From: Bacteroidales bacterium
Lineage (GTDB): Bacteria; Bacteroidota; Bacteroidia; Bacteroidales; UBA7960
Length of the DNA stretch: 7,662 nucleotides
NCBI GenBank assembly: GCA_007128045.1
Contig: SKYG01000264.1
Span: forward strand, 1-7,662
Reading direction: 5' to 3'
Shown here: piece after piece, positions 6,713 through 7,662 of the stretch
Layout: the number at the start of each line of letters is the position of its first letter
How positions within the stretch are numbered: position 1 is the stretch's first letter
The notes under the pieces: generated by a model
Databases searched by the model: none
The model's input: the letters and a program-made list of their open reading frames with translations, nothing else
What the model was told of the DNA's origin: nothing
Made by a program: the position numbers and the translations under genes

Positions 6713-6816
6713 CAAATCAACAAATCAACAAATCAACAAATAAACAAATCAACAAATCAACAAATAAACAAATCAACAAATCAACTTCCCAACTCAACAA
6801 CTCAACAACTCAACAA
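6713..6816. repeat. Thirteen in-register 8-bp CA-rich units in the riboflavin synthase leader
   Basis: Nine units of caaatcaa or caaataaa (the caaataaa variant at positions 4 and 7 of the series, giving a partial 24-bp higher-order period), one cttcccaa, and three ctcaacaa run without a break from 6713 to 6816. They end 10 bp before the riboflavin synthase ATG. From 6712 to 6823 the plus strand contains no G. In the riboflavin synthase frame each 24-bp set reads as eight codons (INKSTNQQ), so a false in-frame N-terminal extension back to ATG 6686 is open. Confidence 0.9.
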
Positions 6817-6826
6817 TTTAAAAGCT

Positions 6827-7432
6827 ATGTTTACAGGAATTATAGAGACCATGGGTAAGGTGGTCAGCATTAAAAGAGACAAAGGAAACATCCACTTCAC
6901 CATTGAGACATCGATTGCATCTGAGTTGAAGGTAGATCAGAGCATCGCCCATGATGGGGTATGTCTTACTTCGGTGCATGTCGACAAGGCAAAGAACCAA
7001 TATACGGTGACTGCCATCCAGGAAACGCTTGACAAGACGAACATGCGTACCTGGGAGGTGGGTTATGAGGTGAACCTGGAGCGCTGCATGAAGATCGATG
7101 GCCGACTCGATGGCCATATTGTTCAGGGTCATGTTGATCAGACAGCCACTTGCACCAGTGTAGAAGAGACAGACGGCAGCTGGAAATTCTGGTTTGAGTA
7201 CGATCCGGGTCCGAAGAACATCACTGTAGAGAAAGGCTCCATTTCGGTAAACGGCGTCAGTTTAACAGTGGTCGATTCAGAACCAAATATGTTCTCAGTG
7301 GCCATCATCCCTTATACCTACGAGGTGACCAACTTTCACAATTTCAGAAAAGGCAGTGTCATCAACCTGGAGTTCGACATTATCGGGAAATATGTGGCCC
7401 GGTTGCTGGAGCAGCATTTTGCCGCGAAATAG
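6827..7432 (+). CDS. ribE: Riboflavin synthase, alpha subunit type
   Basis: Catalyses the dismutation of two 6,7-dimethyl-8-ribityllumazine molecules to riboflavin and the pyrimidinedione, the last step of riboflavin synthesis, in the cytosol. The 201 residues form two tandem lumazine-binding domains: residues 1-96 (MFTGIIE, HDGVCLTSV at 42-50, ETLDKTNM, WEVGYEVNLE) and 97-195 (GHIVQGHVDQ at 97-105, KGSISVNGVSLTVV at 136-149, IIPYTYEVTNF). Length matches the family (about 200). The start is fixed by the conserved MFTGIIE N-terminus; the longer frame from 6686 would add 47 residues of translated repeat and is rejected. There is no Shine-Dalgarno, and I see no FMN-riboswitch-like sequence in the leader. 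The end is a double stop, tagtag. No other rib genes are nearby. It converges on the M3 peptidase gene. Confidence 0.96.
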   Translation: MFTGIIETMGKVVSIKRDKGNIHFTIETSIASELKVDQSIAHDGVCLTSVHVDKAKNQYTVTAIQETLDKTNMRTWEVGYEVNLERCMKIDGRLDGHIVQGHVDQTATCTSVEETDGSWKFWFEYDPGPKNITVEKGSISVNGVSLTVVDSEPNMFSVAIIPYTYEVTNFHNFRKGSVINLEFDIIGKYVARLLEQHFAAK

Positions 7433-7479
7433 TAGAGACAAGGCATGCAACACAGAGACAAGGCATGCCTTGTCTCTAC
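7432..7479. repeat. Nested palindromic GTAGAGAC repeat between convergent genes
   Basis: Two perfect 17-bp inverted arms, gtagagacaaggcatgc (7432-7448) and its reverse complement (7463-7479), enclose a second copy of agagacaaggcatgc (7454-7468). That inner copy forms with the right arm an exact 24-bp palindrome (7454-7477, half-site agagacaaggca). The element starts on the last base of the riboflavin synthase stop codon and lies 37 bp from the M3 peptidase stop. It could form alternative hairpins and act as a bidirectional transcription or decay barrier, but no T-tract follows it. Confidence 0.85.
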
Positions 7480-7516
7480 GTTCCCTAATATTGTGTGGCA
7501 AAATGGATGGCGCCGA

Positions 7517-7662
7517 TTATCGTACCAGTCCTCTTTGTTTGAGTAGTGGCTCGATCACGGGTTCACGGCCACGGAAGTTGATATACATCTCCATGGCATC
7601 TTTGGTGCCACCTCTTTCCAGGATGTTCTTGCGGAACGACTGAGCGGTTTCCTGGTGGAAGA
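7517..7662 (-). CDS. M3 family peptidase (peptidyl-dipeptidase Dcp / oligopeptidase A type), C-terminal fragment
   Basis: Reading the minus strand from the right edge gives 47 residues ending in TAA (7519-7517), starting at the codon 7660-7658. They read FHQETAQSFRKNILERGG, then TKDAMEMYINFRGREP, then VIEPLLKQRGLVR. The combination S/AFRKNIL..GG..D.MEMY..FRGREP.IEPLL...GL is the characteristic C-terminus of M3A thimet-type zinc oligopeptidases. The gene continues beyond the window, so the HExxH zinc motif and any signal peptide (which separates periplasmic from cytoplasmic forms) are not visible. It is convergent with riboflavin synthase. Confidence 0.85.
   Translation of the reverse strand, partial: FHQETAQSFRKNILERGGTKDAMEMYINFRGREPVIEPLLKQRGLVR

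Noticed and set aside
6684..6826. FMN riboswitch upstream of riboflavin synthase
   Set aside because: The leader is a G-free CA-rich tandem repeat and cannot form the G-rich conserved FMN aptamer core.
7356..7643. Plus-strand frame of 95 codons at the right end
   Set aside because: It overlaps the riboflavin synthase 3' end, the palindromic repeat and the M3 peptidase gene on the other strand, which has clear family similarity; it is a shadow frame.

Overview
The window looks like chromosomal DNA of a member of the Bacteroidota, probably an environmental Bacteroidales-like lineage; the rank below phylum is a guess. Three things support this. A TonB-dependent receptor with a carboxypeptidase-regulatory-like N-terminal domain is followed directly by a DUF4249 lipoprotein, a pairing typical of this phylum. 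No gene start has a Shine-Dalgarno sequence; starts are preceded by A/C-rich, G-poor DNA. A TAnnTTTG-type -7 box lies upstream of the PLP-enzyme gene. All recognised genes are conserved metabolic or envelope genes; I see no phage, plasmid, CRISPR or transposase gene.

Layout. 1-44: a G-free leader with a 7-bp tandem repeat. 45-1433 (+): Xaa-Pro aminopeptidase (M24B). 1434-1540: convergent gap holding a palindrome and short direct repeats. 1541-2533 (-): DUF4249 lipoprotein, 5 bp downstream of 2539-5037 (-), the TonB-dependent receptor. The 5' coding end of the receptor contains a textbook intrinsic-terminator sequence on the coding strand (4977-5007). 5198-6400 (-): a PLP-dependent enzyme of the Cys/Met-metabolism (trans-sulfuration) family. 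6401-6826: a gene-free stretch of about 425 bp containing a candidate promoter, a degenerate CGCAGAG repeat field interrupted by a small palindromic element flanked by 13-bp direct repeats, then thirteen in-register 8-bp CA-rich units. 6827-7432 (+): riboflavin synthase, which abuts a nested palindromic repeat (7432-7479). 7517-7662 (-): the C-terminus of an M3-family peptidase that runs off the right edge.

The receptor and DUF4249 lipoprotein are almost certainly one operon and one outer-membrane uptake unit of unknown substrate. The PLP enzyme lies upstream on the same strand, 160 bp from the chosen receptor start, and may be read into the receptor leader, where the embedded terminator could set the flow. 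The remaining genes are housekeeping (peptide turnover, riboflavin synthesis) with no evident functional link.

The most interesting material is not in the proteins. It is the terminator inside the receptor's 5' coding region, the G-free tandem-repeat leaders directly before two unrelated start codons, and a set of intergenic palindromes that share a GTAGRGRC head but have different cores, one of which looks inserted.
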